A DNA stretch of 46,497 nucleotides from Pseudomonadota bacterium (GCA_010031735.1 RGZB01000014.1:1-46497), one strand, 5' to 3'; shown: positions 9,272 to 17,584, numbered from the stretch's first letter. A program made the numbers and translations. The notes: generated from the sequence alone by a model not told the origin.

Positions 9272-9790
9272 TTACTTACTGAGGGCTCGGAGCATCCAGG
9301 CCGCTTTGTCGTGGAAGGCCATGCGTTCGATCATTAAATCGGCGGTCACATCGTCTTCGGCATCTTCTGCTGCTTTCAGCACGAGGCGAGCCTCCTGGGA
9401 GCAGATCTCGTGGCTTTCAAGCAAGTTCATAATCATCTGCCTGGCATCAGAAGGCAGTTTCTTATCTTCCTCCACTTGCGTGAGTGCACAGAATTCCCCA
9501 AGCGTGCCCGGCGCAAAATGGCCGAGTGCACGGATGCGTTCTGCGAGTGCATCGCCCGCTTTGTGCAACTCTTCGTAATGCTGCTCGAACAGGCTATGGA
9601 GCCCTACGAAATTCTCACCCGTCACGTTCCAGTGATAGAACAGGGATTTTTGATAGAGCGTATACGTGGAGGCGAGAAACCCCGATAACGCTTGCGCGAC
9701 CGCATCCACATTTTGCATCTTACCGGCGGCGTTGCGGGCAAGTGCTTCTGCTTTCACGGGTACGGTTTTGGTCATCGATGTTTTATGCAT
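9272..9790 (-). CDS. dps: Dps family DNA-protection/ferritin-like protein
   Basis: A 172-residue Dps. It oxidises and stores iron with hydrogen peroxide and shields DNA during starvation or oxidative stress, working as a dodecamer. The ferroxidase residues are in place with family spacing: His53 and His65, Glu69 (Asp in E. coli), Asp80 and Glu84, within YHWNVTG and LHSLFEQHYEEL. A Lys-rich N-terminus (MHKTSMTKTVPVK) could bind DNA. AGGACAGGA precedes the ATG. The membrane-protein gene at 8947-9243 follows by 28 bases. Confidence 0.95.
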   Translation of the reverse strand: MHKTSMTKTVPVKAEALARNAAGKMQNVDAVAQALSGFLASTYTLYQKSLFYHWNVTGENFVGLHSLFEQHYEELHKAGDALAERIRALGHFAPGTLGEFCALTQVEEDKKLPSDARQMIMNLLESHEICSQEARLVLKAAEDAEDDVTADLMIERMAFHDKAAWMLRALSK

Positions 9791-9890
9791 AATCCTGTCC
9801 TTTTCATAGTGTGGTCATCATTGCATCTTTGGTATAAGAAAACGATAAGTCTTCCTGTTTTCAGATATAAAAATGCAAATAAAATAATGA

Positions 9891-10055
9891 TTAATCACGA
9901 AGATATTCGAGTGGGTCATACGAGCCGAACGCGGTGACGAAGCGCGGTGAGCGGTAGATCTCGCGATCGTTATCCAAATGGTCGAAATCGCGGTCCAGCA
10001 ACGGTATGGCATCCGCATGATTACTGAATAAGGTTTTTGCAGTATGTGCACGCAT
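9891..10055 (-). CDS. 54-residue hypothetical protein
   Basis: The start at 10055 is chosen because AAGGAG lies 7 bases upstream; the longer open frame to 10106 would overlap the upstream gene. The product (MRAHTAKTLFSN...) is polar, rich in Asp, Arg and His, and has no signal or membrane segment. It lies 31 bases downstream of the 10087-10500 gene and is probably cotranscribed. It is not recognised. Moderate confidence comes from the ribosome binding site and context only. Confidence 0.5.
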   Translation of the reverse strand: MRAHTAKTLFSNHADAIPLLDRDFDHLDNDREIYRSPRFVTAFGSYDPLEYLRD

Positions 10056-10086
10056 GGTCATCTCCTTTAGGTTGAATGTTGAAGGG

Positions 10087-10500
10087 TTACTCTGGGCAGA
10101 TTTCATCGGCAGCAGGGAAGAACTGATCGAGTTCGCGCAATATCTTCACCAGCTCCTCGGCTTCGGCGGATTGTTTGCGGTCAGCGACCTGGCCGCCTTC
10201 ATCCTCGAAACGTTCGGATTCCTCGACGGCGAGTTTGATCCGGTCGCGTACGTCGGCTACAAGGATCGCAAGTGCCGAAGGAAGTTCAGTACAATGTTCT
10301 TGTTTACAGCTGCCGAGACTGTTGCTGAGTGATTCGATTTTTGCCTTCGTATCCTTGCCTACGAGGGAAGTTTTGTTGTTGGCGAGGAATTGCTTCATCT
10401 CTGCAATCAGCGCATGCAGTTCATCAAGGGAACCTTTGAACAGAAGATGTTCCCGGCATTTCACGACTTTTTCTTTTTTGGTCTGGACATCGGTTAACAT
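10087..10500 (-). CDS. Helical hypothetical protein (137 residues)
   Basis: The start at 10500 (MLTDVQTKKEK) is chosen because AAGGA lies 6 bases before it; the frame is open to 10533. The product is all-helical in appearance with Lys/Glu-rich amphipathic segments and two Cys-containing stretches (KCREHLLF and SCKQEHC). There is no signal peptide or membrane segment. A four-helix bundle is plausible. It heads a small two-gene unit with the 54-residue gene. I do not recognise the family. Confidence 0.7.
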   Translation of the reverse strand: MLTDVQTKKEKVVKCREHLLFKGSLDELHALIAEMKQFLANNKTSLVGKDTKAKIESLSNSLGSCKQEHCTELPSALAILVADVRDRIKLAVEESERFEDEGGQVADRKQSAEAEELVKILRELDQFFPAADEICPE

Positions 10501-10622
10501 AAACATTCCTTTCTTCGTATGAGTGCAATTCACCAGTTGGGGACTAAAGATGCAGTAGTGGAAGTGCGGGTAGATGATAAAGAAGGGATAGCGATGCGCT
10601 GTTTTAGGAAACCCCTATGCAA

Positions 10623-10655
10623 TAAAAAACCCCGGAACACGTGAGTATTCCGGGG
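10623..10655 (-). terminator. Rho-independent terminator
   Basis: Stem CCCCGGAA (10630-10637) with TTCCGGGG (10648-10655) and a run of A on the + strand (10624-10629) that reads as T on the minus strand. It ends the fasciclin gene. Confidence 0.85.
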
Positions 10656-10677
10656 TCTAAAATGAAGTACCTTCGAA

Positions 10678-11376
10678 TTAACGCACAGGTACCACGGCTT
10701 CGGTGGTTACTGTGGTGGTTTTGGTTTCGCCATCGGGTGTACCTTCCGGCGCATAATAGGTTTTTTTCGTGACTACGCGTTGCTCCACGGGCGTTACTAC
10801 GGTGGTTACTGGTACCATCGCAACGGGCACGAGCGCTGCACCCGTAGTGACGGCGATTACTTTCGGTTGCGCGATATTGGCAAGCTCTTGTGGGTTCGCG
10901 ATCACGCCGTCGATTTCATAGAGTGCAGAGCCGAGCAACTGATGCTGCTTCACGATCTTATGGCCTTCGACGGTATAGTTACGTTTCTGCGGTTCGTTCA
11001 TCGCGAGGTGGGTTTTGTCGATACTGAAGACGGCGCTATGGAGTGAATCCTCCAAGCCCACTTCGTGGGAGACGATGTGGTTACGTACGATATCGGCGAG
11101 CTCTTCTTTGCATGCATGGGAGTAGAAACACGGATATTTATCGCGTGAGATTTCGTTCATAGCGGCATTTGTCGGTGCGAAGACCGTGTAAGAGCCGCCA
11201 CTGTTTAATTCATTTACTACACCCGTATCGATCATCGCCTGGTAAAACGCCGAGACGTTGCTGTTACCCTTCATGCTGTTCTCGACCGCCGTGTTGGTCG
11301 CGAAAGCCGGCGAAGAGAAGAAGCCGATAACACCTGCGGCACCTGCCGCAAGTAAAGTATGTTTAGATATTTTCAT
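10678..11376 (-). CDS. Secreted fasciclin (FAS1) domain protein
   Basis: A 232-residue protein. The ATG at 11376 (MKISKHTLLAAGAAG) starts a clean Sec signal peptide cleaved near PAFA-T and follows GAGGT; the frame is open to 11481 without signal features. One FAS1 domain spans about 35-165, with the family motif TVFAPTNAAMN and the second conserved strand region near VEGHKIV. The C-terminal tail (170-232) is Val/Thr/Pro-rich and of low complexity. FAS1 proteins mediate adhesion or bind surface components, here in the periplasm or outside the cell. Confidence 0.88.
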   Translation of the reverse strand: MKISKHTLLAAGAAGVIGFFSSPAFATNTAVENSMKGNSNVSAFYQAMIDTGVVNELNSGGSYTVFAPTNAAMNEISRDKYPCFYSHACKEELADIVRNHIVSHEVGLEDSLHSAVFSIDKTHLAMNEPQKRNYTVEGHKIVKQHQLLGSALYEIDGVIANPQELANIAQPKVIAVTTGAALVPVAMVPVTTVVTPVEQRVVTKKTYYAPEGTPDGETKTTTVTTEAVVPVR

Positions 11377-11504
11377 AGGTACCTCATTTAAATTAGGCGT
11401 TACAGTTGTATTCTGCCTGAAATCAAATAAGAACAGGGATTCATTTTCCATGCGTAAGGCAGGGAAGAATAGTAAAAACAAAGTAAAAGGAAACGTTGTT
11501 ACGC

Positions 11505-11732
11505 TTACGAATTAAAGGAAGGAAGCGTACGTGCGATGTTATAAATATAGTTCATCCCACGATCGCTGTTGATACCGTATTTTCGTTCGATAAGACGCGC
11601 GAGACGAATGGCATCAGGCCCAGCAGCATCGAGCTCGCTCGTGGTGAGACTTTCCCACTCCTGCATGAGATAGCTGCGCAGAGAATCCCAATTGCAATTG
11701 GTGAGTTTACTTGAAAGATTGAGCTTATCCAT
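11505..11732 (-). CDS. Divergent CsbD-like small protein
   Basis: A 75-residue protein with the pattern NW..L...L...W..LT..EL, followed by an acidic linker and LARLIERKYGI. This matches the layout of CsbD proteins such as the one at 13917-14132 (NQVKGKIKEQWGKLTDDE...KLQEKYGI), though identity is low. CsbD proteins are abundant general-stress proteins of unknown mechanism. The ribosome binding site is weak. The assignment is by pattern, not by alignment. Confidence 0.6.
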   Translation of the reverse strand: MDKLNLSSKLTNCNWDSLRSYLMQEWESLTTSELDAAGPDAIRLARLIERKYGINSDRGMNYIYNIARTLPSFNS

Positions 11733-12002
11733 CGTCTGATATCCAGTAGTGTGATTCTCTATCTATAGGATGCTTACAATAGATAACAGAAACAGTATAA
11801 GCCCGCAGTGCAGGAAAAAATGGAAACCATAAATATTCGGTAAGTGGTGCTAGGCCCGCGAGGGTTCGTTTACCTTTTTTACGCAGAAATTATAGTTTGG
11901 CGTTCTTTGACCCATCGAGAAATTAACCCATAGGGAATAACGTTCTTCAGTCGTTAAGCGGGCAGCGGCATTTTCATAGTAATTAAACCGAAGGAGTTAT
12001 CC

Positions 12003-12305
12003 ATGGCAAACCCACAAAAAAATCAGAACCAGCAACAGAATGAAGATTGCAATCAGAACAACAGCTGCAATATCTCCCAAAACGAAGCAGCCAATAAAAA
12101 TGAGAGCAACAATAAAAAGAACAATCCGTCTCCAGCAGATCCGAATCAAGAAGGTGAAGAAGCCAACATTAATAAAAAAGATGTATTCAAACGTGCGGGC
12201 AAAGATGATGAATATGCCGATACGTTCCGCCAGAATAAGGCGAACGATCGCACCAACCAGAACCGTGAACCGGCAGATCTGTCGGAACGTCCTGGTAACG
12301 AATAA
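12003..12305 (+). CDS. Asn/Gln-rich hydrophilic protein
   Basis: A 100-residue protein with a strikingly Asn/Gln-rich first half (MANPQKNQNQQQNEDCNQNN and onwards) and a Lys/Asp/Arg-rich second half. There is no hydrophobic core, signal peptide or membrane segment, so it is expected to be disordered, like hydrophilin stress proteins. GAAGGAG lies at good spacing before the ATG, and a terminator with a GAAA loop follows at 12338-12363, which makes a real gene likely despite the composition. Function unknown. Confidence 0.75.
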   Translation: MANPQKNQNQQQNEDCNQNNSCNISQNEAANKNESNNKKNNPSPADPNQEGEEANINKKDVFKRAGKDDEYADTFRQNKANDRTNQNREPADLSERPGNE

Positions 12306-12337
12306 TCGACATCGTTACTCATTCACGCATCCGGATG

Positions 12338-12363
12338 GGGTCAGAGGAAACTCTGGCCCTTTT
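12338..12363 (+). terminator. Rho-independent terminator with GAAA loop
   Basis: Stem GGGTCAGAG (12338-12346), GAAA tetraloop, CTCTGGCCC (12351-12359), then TTTT. Confidence 0.8.
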
Positions 12364-12484
12364 CGTTTGGAGGTCCCTTCGTTCCCTAACTCGCTTTTTA
12401 TAAATAGTGACCTGATATCACATCGCTTTCTGATGTGCTAAACGCCAGAAAAGAGGGGTAACCCTTTCTACAGGAGAAGTACTG

Positions 12485-13108
12485 ATGATTAAACTTAGAG
12501 TCTTGCCGCTTGCCGGCGTATTGCTTTTTACCACCACGCTTGCAGGGCACACACCTGCTGCACAGGCATCACCCGAAAACCGTGCGGTCGTACGTGATGC
12601 GCGTGGCAATCCGGTGCGTGACGCGCGGGGTGATTGTGTGCGTAGCTCTTCGTATATCGGCACCGACCAGTGCGATGTCGTGCAAGAGCGTGTGGCATAT
12701 TCTGCACGCCATTCTTACACGGAAGATGAGCGTACGGTGTATTTCAATTTCGATAAATCCAACCTCACCGCCGATGCACGTAATCGCTTGAACAGCCTGA
12801 CCAAGGCACTCAAGGCCGATGAACAAGTGAAGGCGGCACACATCGTGGGCTTTGCTGACCGTATCGGTAGCGAAGAGTATAACGAACGACTCTCGAAACG
12901 CCGCGCGGTTGCGGTGAAAGACTATCTGGTCGGCCAAGGTCTAGTGAATACCGATGTCACCGAAACACGGTGGGTCGGTGAGAATGCACCGTCGACGCAG
13001 TGCGATAAAAACTTAGGCAGGAGTGAACTGATTTCATGCCTAGCCCGTGATCGTAAAGTGGAAGTCGAGGTCGAATACTACCCCGATAACCATCAAGCAT
13101 CGCGTTAA
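12485..13108 (+). CDS. OmpA-family peptidoglycan-binding outer-membrane protein
   Basis: A 207-residue protein. A Sec signal peptide (about 1-28) is followed by a short tandem repeat (VRDARGNP / VRDARGDC) and a Cys-containing linker. An OmpA C-terminal domain (about 82-205) begins VYFNFDKSNLTADA and carries the diaminopimelate-binding pattern GFADRIGSEEYNERLSKRRA. It anchors the outer membrane to peptidoglycan; no N-terminal beta-barrel is present. AGGAG precedes the ATG. It lies 39 bases before the DUF883 gene, same strand. Confidence 0.92.
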   Translation: MIKLRVLPLAGVLLFTTTLAGHTPAAQASPENRAVVRDARGNPVRDARGDCVRSSSYIGTDQCDVVQERVAYSARHSYTEDERTVYFNFDKSNLTADARNRLNSLTKALKADEQVKAAHIVGFADRIGSEEYNERLSKRRAVAVKDYLVGQGLVNTDVTETRWVGENAPSTQCDKNLGRSELISCLARDRKVEVEVEYYPDNHQASR

Positions 13109-13147
13109 TAGACTAATTGTATCAACCCATCCTTAAGGAGATAAACT

Positions 13148-13426
13148 ATGCTTACTTCAGTGACTCGTAATAAAAAAATCGGCACCGCAAAAGCAAAACA
13201 CGCAGCCAGCAGTGTCAGCAAAAAAGCGGCGCGCATTTCTGAGAATATGGCAGATATGGCGAATGAAGCCGGCCAACAAGCGCGTGAGTTCATCGATTCA
13301 GCGGCAGCAAATATCAATGAGGCCAAAGAGTCGGTAGTCGAACGCATCCAGGAAAAACCGATCCAATCGAGCCTGATCGCACTCGGTGCCGGTTTCGTGC
13401 TCGGCATATTCTTTCGCCGTTCCTAA
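13148..13426 (+). CDS. DUF883 family protein (ElaB/YqjD-like)
   Basis: A 92-residue protein with an amphipathic Lys/Ala/Glu-rich helix (about 15-70), a short glycine-containing hydrophobic C-terminal anchor (LIALGAGFVLGIFF) and a terminal Arg-Arg. This layout is that of ElaB/YqjD, inner-membrane-anchored proteins that bind ribosomes in stationary phase in E. coli. AAGGAG precedes the ATG. It lies 31 bases upstream of the next membrane-protein gene. Confidence 0.88.
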   Translation: MLTSVTRNKKIGTAKAKHAASSVSKKAARISENMADMANEAGQQAREFIDSAAANINEAKESVVERIQEKPIQSSLIALGAGFVLGIFFRRS

Positions 13427-13457
13427 AACCTCTACACCATCAGAAGGTAATAACGCT

Positions 13458-13838
13458 ATGCTGAGATATGTGAAACTTCTGGGGCTTCTGAACATGACTA
13501 GGCCCATGGGAAAGACGCCGAACATGAAGAAGATCATTATCAGCGTAGCGGCATTCATGGTGCTCACCACTGCGGTTGGAATGGTGGTGAGCATCTTTTT
13601 ACTCAGTGGTTTTTACGGCATCTACCAATGGCTGTTATTGCATATGGATGGCGCTGCCGCCCTGGTGATTACGAGTGTGCTGGGGCTTGCCGTGGTAACA
13701 CTCCTGGTTTGCCTGAGTATGCGCACGATTGGACGCGTGCTCGAAAGCTCGCGCGATGAAGATCCGGCAGGTTTTTCACTGGGTTCAGAAGCGCAGCGCG
13801 TTTTCCATGCGTTCTGCGACGGGTATAACCGTAAATAA
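13458..13838 (+). CDS. Two-pass membrane protein, unknown
   Basis: A 126-residue protein. The ATG at 13458 is preceded by AGAAGG; the frame is open to 13386, but that would overlap the DUF883 gene. It has two hydrophobic segments (about 24-50 and 66-90), both soluble ends short, and a cytoplasmic-looking acidic tail. It follows the DUF883 gene, a common genomic neighbourhood for YqjE-like (phage holin superfamily III) membrane proteins, but the sequence itself is not clearly YqjE. A bidirectional terminator follows. Confidence 0.75.
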   Translation: MLRYVKLLGLLNMTRPMGKTPNMKKIIISVAAFMVLTTAVGMVVSIFLLSGFYGIYQWLLLHMDGAAALVITSVLGLAVVTLLVCLSMRTIGRVLESSRDEDPAGFSLGSEAQRVFHAFCDGYNRK

Positions 13839-13857
13839 TATTTCCTACGTTTGTAAT

Positions 13858-13897
13858 AAAAAACCGCCCGGAGAGGAGTGCCGGGCGGTTTTTTTAT
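13858..13897. terminator. Bidirectional Rho-independent terminator
   Basis: Stem CCGCCCGG (13864-13871) with CCGGGCGG (13881-13888), T-run after it and A-run before it. It serves the membrane-protein gene (+) and the convergent CsbD gene (-). Confidence 0.9.
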
Positions 13898-13916
13898 TCA
13901 GGGATAGATTGGACGC

Positions 13917-14132
13917 TTACGCCGCCTTATCACCTGAACAGCTGTCACAGAATTCTTTGATCTGTTTTTCAGCTTTCTCTTTGGCAATGCCATACTTCTC
14001 TTGCAGTTTGCCGTAGAACTGATCGCTCTTACCGTTATAGAGGGCGATTTCATCGTCCGTGAGTTTACCCCACTGTTCTTTGATTTTACCTTTAACCTGG
14101 TTCCAATTGCCTTGTACTTGCTCTTTATTCAT
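13917..14132 (-). CDS. CsbD family stress protein
   Basis: A 71-residue protein with the canonical CsbD layout: NWNQVKGKIKEQWGKLTDDE, then KLQEKYGIAKEKAEKQIKEF. It is soluble, charged and helical. CsbD proteins are induced by general stress in many bacteria; the mechanism is unknown. The short C-terminal tail carries two Cys (FCDSCSGDK), unusual for the family. TAGGAG precedes the ATG. Confidence 0.93.
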   Translation of the reverse strand: MNKEQVQGNWNQVKGKIKEQWGKLTDDEIALYNGKSDQFYGKLQEKYGIAKEKAEKQIKEFCDSCSGDKAA

Positions 14133-14240
14133 ATGAACTCCTATGGGTGAAAAAACGGCATCTGCCGCGTAGATAGAGTCTTACAAAACCAGACTAAGAC
14201 TTCGATGTTCGCTACGGTTATAAATGATAAGCAGCCGGTA

Positions 14241-14277
14241 AAAAGCAAAGGGGACGTAAGCTTACTTACGTCCCCTT
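14241..14277 (-). terminator. Rho-independent terminator
   Basis: A 13-bp perfect stem (14248-14260 with 14265-14277) and a 4-base loop, followed on the minus strand by TTTGCTTTTT. It ends the BOF-domain gene. Confidence 0.85.
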
Positions 14278-14299
14278 ACCCTTCTTGGAGAAGAAGCTC

Positions 14300-14911
14300 T
14301 TAGTTCACGATGACTTTCTTGGCATTGATAAGCGACTGATTGCCGTTATCCAGATAGCCAATGACCGTGACGTTCGCGCCGGCGGATACGACCGCCGACT
14401 CTGGCGATTCGATCGTGACATTGATGCTGCCCGTATCATCTTTGAGCGTGAAGTGTTTCTCGTTACTCACATCGCCTACCGTGCCACTCAGTTTGATGAG
14501 GCCATCTTTCGGCAGGCTGTTGATTTTATAAGCAGAGGCACCCTCGAAAGAAATCGGTGTGTTTCCTTCCACCGCATCGCTCACTTTTTCAGCGAGCGGC
14601 TTGTTCACTTTCACGTTCGATGCATTGATCTCGGTGCCAAGGCCAAGGAAGCCTTTCTTCAGTGCGCCGGTGACCGTGACATTCTCGCCTTTTTCGAGCA
14701 CCACGGATTTTGCCGCACCGATATCGACGGTGATGGTGCCACTGGCATCACGCAGTGTGAATTCCTGTGCGTTCTTTACATCCGCTACTGTGCCGGAGAT
14801 GGTTACACTGCTGCCATCTTCCAAACGTTTGACGTTCGATACGGAAGCTAGTGCGCTTGTCGATGCGAAGGCGATAAGCGTAGTAATGGTGAGTGCGGCA
14901 TGACGTTTCAT
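14300..14911 (-). CDS. Periplasmic protein with two BOF (YgiW/YdeI-type OB-fold) domains
   Basis: A 203-residue protein. The start at 14911 (MKRHAALTITTL) follows CACAGGAG and begins a Sec signal peptide ending near ALAS; the upstream extension to 14962 is rejected. The mature protein has two related beta-rich units (about 25-110 and 120-203), each with VTISGTV/IKLSGTV, then FTLRDASGTI/FTLKDDTGSI and an alanine-valine end strand. This is the BOF/OB-fold pattern of YgiW-type periplasmic stress proteins. The internal duplication is unusual; such proteins usually carry one domain. Confidence 0.82.
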   Translation of the reverse strand: MKRHAALTITTLIAFASTSALASVSNVKRLEDGSSVTISGTVADVKNAQEFTLRDASGTITVDIGAAKSVVLEKGENVTVTGALKKGFLGLGTEINASNVKVNKPLAEKVSDAVEGNTPISFEGASAYKINSLPKDGLIKLSGTVGDVSNEKHFTLKDDTGSINVTIESPESAVVSAGANVTVIGYLDNGNQSLINAKKVIVN

Positions 14912-15017
14912 GGGTTCTTCTCCTGTGAAATTATATCCCATTACTACGCGTTGCGACGTCAAAAGGCGATTGGGGTGACTGCCTGAAATATAATGCCCTG
15001 ATAAAGACCTAAGACTG

Positions 15018-15050
15018 AAAAGGGCTTATGGTTACATAACCATAAGCCCC
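15018..15050 (-). terminator. Rho-independent terminator (weak tail)
   Basis: A long stem formed by 15022-15034 and 15037-15049 (GGGCTTATGG and its complement), followed on the minus strand by TTTTC. It lies just after the 15081-15815 gene. Confidence 0.65.
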
Positions 15051-15080
15051 TTGGGTGATGATGGAATCAAAACCGTTTCA

Positions 15081-15815
15081 CTAGTGCTGCAGGTTGGTTT
15101 GGGTCTGCAGGTTGGTTTCCGGTGACAGTGTATCGGTGGATACCGGAGTGTTGGTATCCGTAGTCGTATCCGTTTCTGTATCGGTTACGGTATCATCCGA
15201 GATGGTCTGATTCTCGAAATAACTGGTCTTTTTCGGTTTTGGTTTCACGGTCGGTGGTTTTGCCGGTTTCACGGTCGGCGGTACCGCCGGTGGGAAGACT
15301 TTCTTCTCTTTGCGTGCTTCGACCAGGTTACATTGGCATGCCTTATATTCTACGCCGTCTTTCGTTTTCTTGGTCACGTCGTTGCGGCAATCGATATCGA
15401 TGTAGATATCACCCTTCGGGCATTTCTTCGCGGTATCCTGCCACGGCAGGGTTGACCAGTTATCTACCGGCGTTGCTTCGGCTTGTTCATACCAGAACGT
15501 TTGTGAACCATCGATGGGAGGTTTACATGCGCAAGAGAACCTATCCTTGAATTGGATTACTTCGCTTTTGTCCGTAATCTGATCGCAACGTACCTTTATG
15601 TTACTACGCAATCCTGTGGCAATACATTTAAGTTCATCTTCCGTCGCTGTACCCGGGCCTGGTTGGCCGATCTTGAGTTTACCGGTTTCCCATGGAACCG
15701 TCTCGGTACCAGTCTGGGGTTTCGGAGGCGATGTGTTCGAACCCGGTGCCGCATGCACCACCCCCGTCACTGTGAGGGTTAAAATGGCAATCGCCGTATA
15801 TACTGTCTTGAACAT
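15081..15815 (-). CDS. Secreted Cys-containing protein with Thr/Asp-rich tail
   Basis: A 244-residue protein. The start at 15815 follows AGGAG and begins a Sec signal peptide (cleaved near VVHA-A); the frame is open to 15860. The middle part (about 58-165) has eight cysteines, probably in disulfides. It is followed by a Pro/Lys hinge with a repeated PPTVKPxKP and a low-complexity Thr/Asp/Ser tail (about 205-244). The layout suggests a surface or periplasmic protein with an extended stalk. Family not recognised. Confidence 0.75.
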   Translation of the reverse strand: MFKTVYTAIAILTLTVTGVVHAAPGSNTSPPKPQTGTETVPWETGKLKIGQPGPGTATEDELKCIATGLRSNIKVRCDQITDKSEVIQFKDRFSCACKPPIDGSQTFWYEQAEATPVDNWSTLPWQDTAKKCPKGDIYIDIDCRNDVTKKTKDGVEYKACQCNLVEARKEKKVFPPAVPPTVKPAKPPTVKPKPKKTSYFENQTISDDTVTDTETDTTTDTNTPVSTDTLSPETNLQTQTNLQH

Positions 15816-16045
15816 AGGTACTCCTGGTTTAGACACACATCTGCCTTGAACTCTAGGCATGGTATGCCTGTGCGAGGGTATTGTAAATGCCCGAACCGCC
15901 AGGTCCGAAGGCTATTTGGCCGTTATTAACCGAATTTTAATCAATTTTTAGGTATTCCTGTCTACAGGTGGATTAATTGACGGGAATCAAGGCCAGCCGC
16001 CATTTCCTATGATTAAATTCCATATAACCTAACAGAAGGTATTAT

Positions 16046-16195
16046 ATGGAACTTGCCATTGTCATCGTTACCGCGGTTTTCTTTATATGTATGTTATCGC
16101 TCTTGCTCGGCGGCTCGATCTATTATTACACGAAGAAAGACGAGGAAAAGTCGCGTGCTATGGGCCGCATTGTGAAACACCATCTGCACGCATAA
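16046..16195 (+). CDS. 49-residue single-pass membrane protein
   Basis: A small gene with AGAAGG eight bases before the ATG. The product has one hydrophobic helix (about 3-28, from MELAIVIVTAVFF), a Tyr cluster at the membrane border and a basic tail (KKDEEKSRAMGRIVKHHLHA). It lies in an otherwise empty interval, 54 bases before the receiver-like gene. No family is recognised. Support is the start signal, the coherent membrane topology and a stop immediately after the basic tail. Confidence 0.55.
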   Translation: MELAIVIVTAVFFICMLSLLLGGSIYYYTKKDEEKSRAMGRIVKHHLHA

Positions 16196-16243
16196 AACCC
16201 GCGACCTATTTAAAGATTTCTTAATAAGACAGGGGTATAATGG

Positions 16244-16846
16244 GTGGGTATGAAAGCCAACCCGGTCATACTCATTGTCTTTGATGGGAGTGATAGCGAT
16301 ATCAAACTCATCACCAGCCAACTGTTGGGTGCATCGCCTGCGGCATGGTTGTATCTGTCGCCGCACGCCGATGATGCGATGAAACAGATCAGCGAACGTA
16401 AACACGACATACTCCTGCTGGATGTGATGTTACCGAAATCTGACGTGGATGCGTCTCTTGCGTTAGGTGAGGAATATATCTATAGCCGCGAGGTGGCGTT
16501 CCGATTCAAAGAAGAACATCCGGAAGGGGTTATCCTTTTGGTTTCTTCCTATGCCGTGCAATACCAGGAGCATTATCCATCGATGTCGCGTGTGCTACCC
16601 AAAGAAGATTTACGCTCGCCCGAAGTCATACGGGAATTATTCGAGGGTATGGGCTTTGAAACACAAAAATTTATAAAATCGGTATCCGATGCAGGAGAGG
16701 AAGTACATTACCCAAGCCGTATCATGCAGGTCAGGCGGAGTGATTGGTTCAATGGCAGCAGGGAAGGCATGGAAGATTCCTGGAGCATCCGCACTTCGTA
16801 TAAAAATCCGCACGACGATGAGCCAGAAAAAGGCCGGAAGAAATAA
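16244..16846 (+). CDS. Divergent receiver-domain protein
   Basis: About 200 residues. The N-terminal 125 residues have a receiver-like fold: ILIVFDGSDSD acidic start, probable phospho-acceptor Asp60 in ILLLDVMLP, and Lys in VLPKEDL. The loop after the phospho-site is expanded and charged. The C-terminal part is polar with no DNA-binding domain recognised. Translation may begin at GTG 16244 or ATG 16250; both follow a GGGTGGG stretch. It is probably a shuttle or partner-binding response regulator. It ends 6 bases from the convergent ExoD-like gene. Confidence 0.75.
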   Translation: MGMKANPVILIVFDGSDSDIKLITSQLLGASPAAWLYLSPHADDAMKQISERKHDILLLDVMLPKSDVDASLALGEEYIYSREVAFRFKEEHPEGVILLVSSYAVQYQEHYPSMSRVLPKEDLRSPEVIRELFEGMGFETQKFIKSVSDAGEEVHYPSRIMQVRRSDWFNGSREGMEDSWSIRTSYKNPHDDEPEKGRKK

Positions 16847-16851
16847 GCCCT

Positions 16852-17460
16852 TTACCCGAAAAAGAGCAATAGCTGATCTGCGACGGCACCGAGAAGTATG
16901 AGCGTGAAAGTGCCAAGAATGAGTCCGAGTAGAATCACAAAACCGTCGCGCTTGATCAGCCCCAGTGCGATGAAGGCCATCGACCAGCCCGGCATGAAAT
17001 TGCCGAAGGGAATCGGCAGCGACATGATAGTCGCGAGTACGACGATCACAAGACCCAGCAAGGGTTGTATCGGCCGCGAACTCATCACCAAGAAGCGCGG
17101 GTAGAGCGCGTTTTCCATTTTTCTTATGGTAGGTATGCTATGCTTCAGTACCTTCGCGAAGGTTTTTGCCGGTATACGCTTTTCACCAAGGAATGTCGGT
17201 AACCACAAATCGGTTCTGCCGACCATCATCTCGAGCCCTATGATACCGATCGGAATGCCCGTGAGGGCAGAAAGTCCGGCAAAATTCGGAATCGGCAGGC
17301 AATTAGGAATACAGAACAGCAGGATCGCCAGGCCAAAAACCCGTTCTTTCAGCAGGCCGACGATATCCTCCAGGGATACGGTACGTTTGCGCTGGATCTT
17401 TGCCACCACCGTCCCTAGCAGATCGGAGGTGCGAAGGTCGTGGGTCCTCGGTTTCTTCAT
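16852..17460 (-). CDS. ExoD family membrane protein
   Basis: A 202-residue protein with the ExoD pattern: a cytoplasmic start containing TVSLEDIVGLLKERVFGLAI, then IPNCLPIPN..GLSALTGIPI and four to five hydrophobic helices. ExoD was first described in rhizobia as needed for exopolysaccharide production and alkali tolerance; its biochemical role is unknown. It is convergent with the receiver-like gene. The ribosome binding site is weak, but no other ATG fits the domain start. Confidence 0.9.
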   Translation of the reverse strand: MKKPRTHDLRTSDLLGTVVAKIQRKRTVSLEDIVGLLKERVFGLAILLFCIPNCLPIPNFAGLSALTGIPIGIIGLEMMVGRTDLWLPTFLGEKRIPAKTFAKVLKHSIPTIRKMENALYPRFLVMSSRPIQPLLGLVIVVLATIMSLPIPFGNFMPGWSMAFIALGLIKRDGFVILLGLILGTFTLILLGAVADQLLLFFG

Positions 17461-17584
17461 CTAAACATCACGCGAGTGGTTAACATCCGCTCATTGTAGG
17501 GATAATAGCGGAAGCTTCAATACGGCAGATGTGGGCAGACGATTCCCTGTCGGTATTTTATACGCTCCGTGCTAGGTAAGTGGG

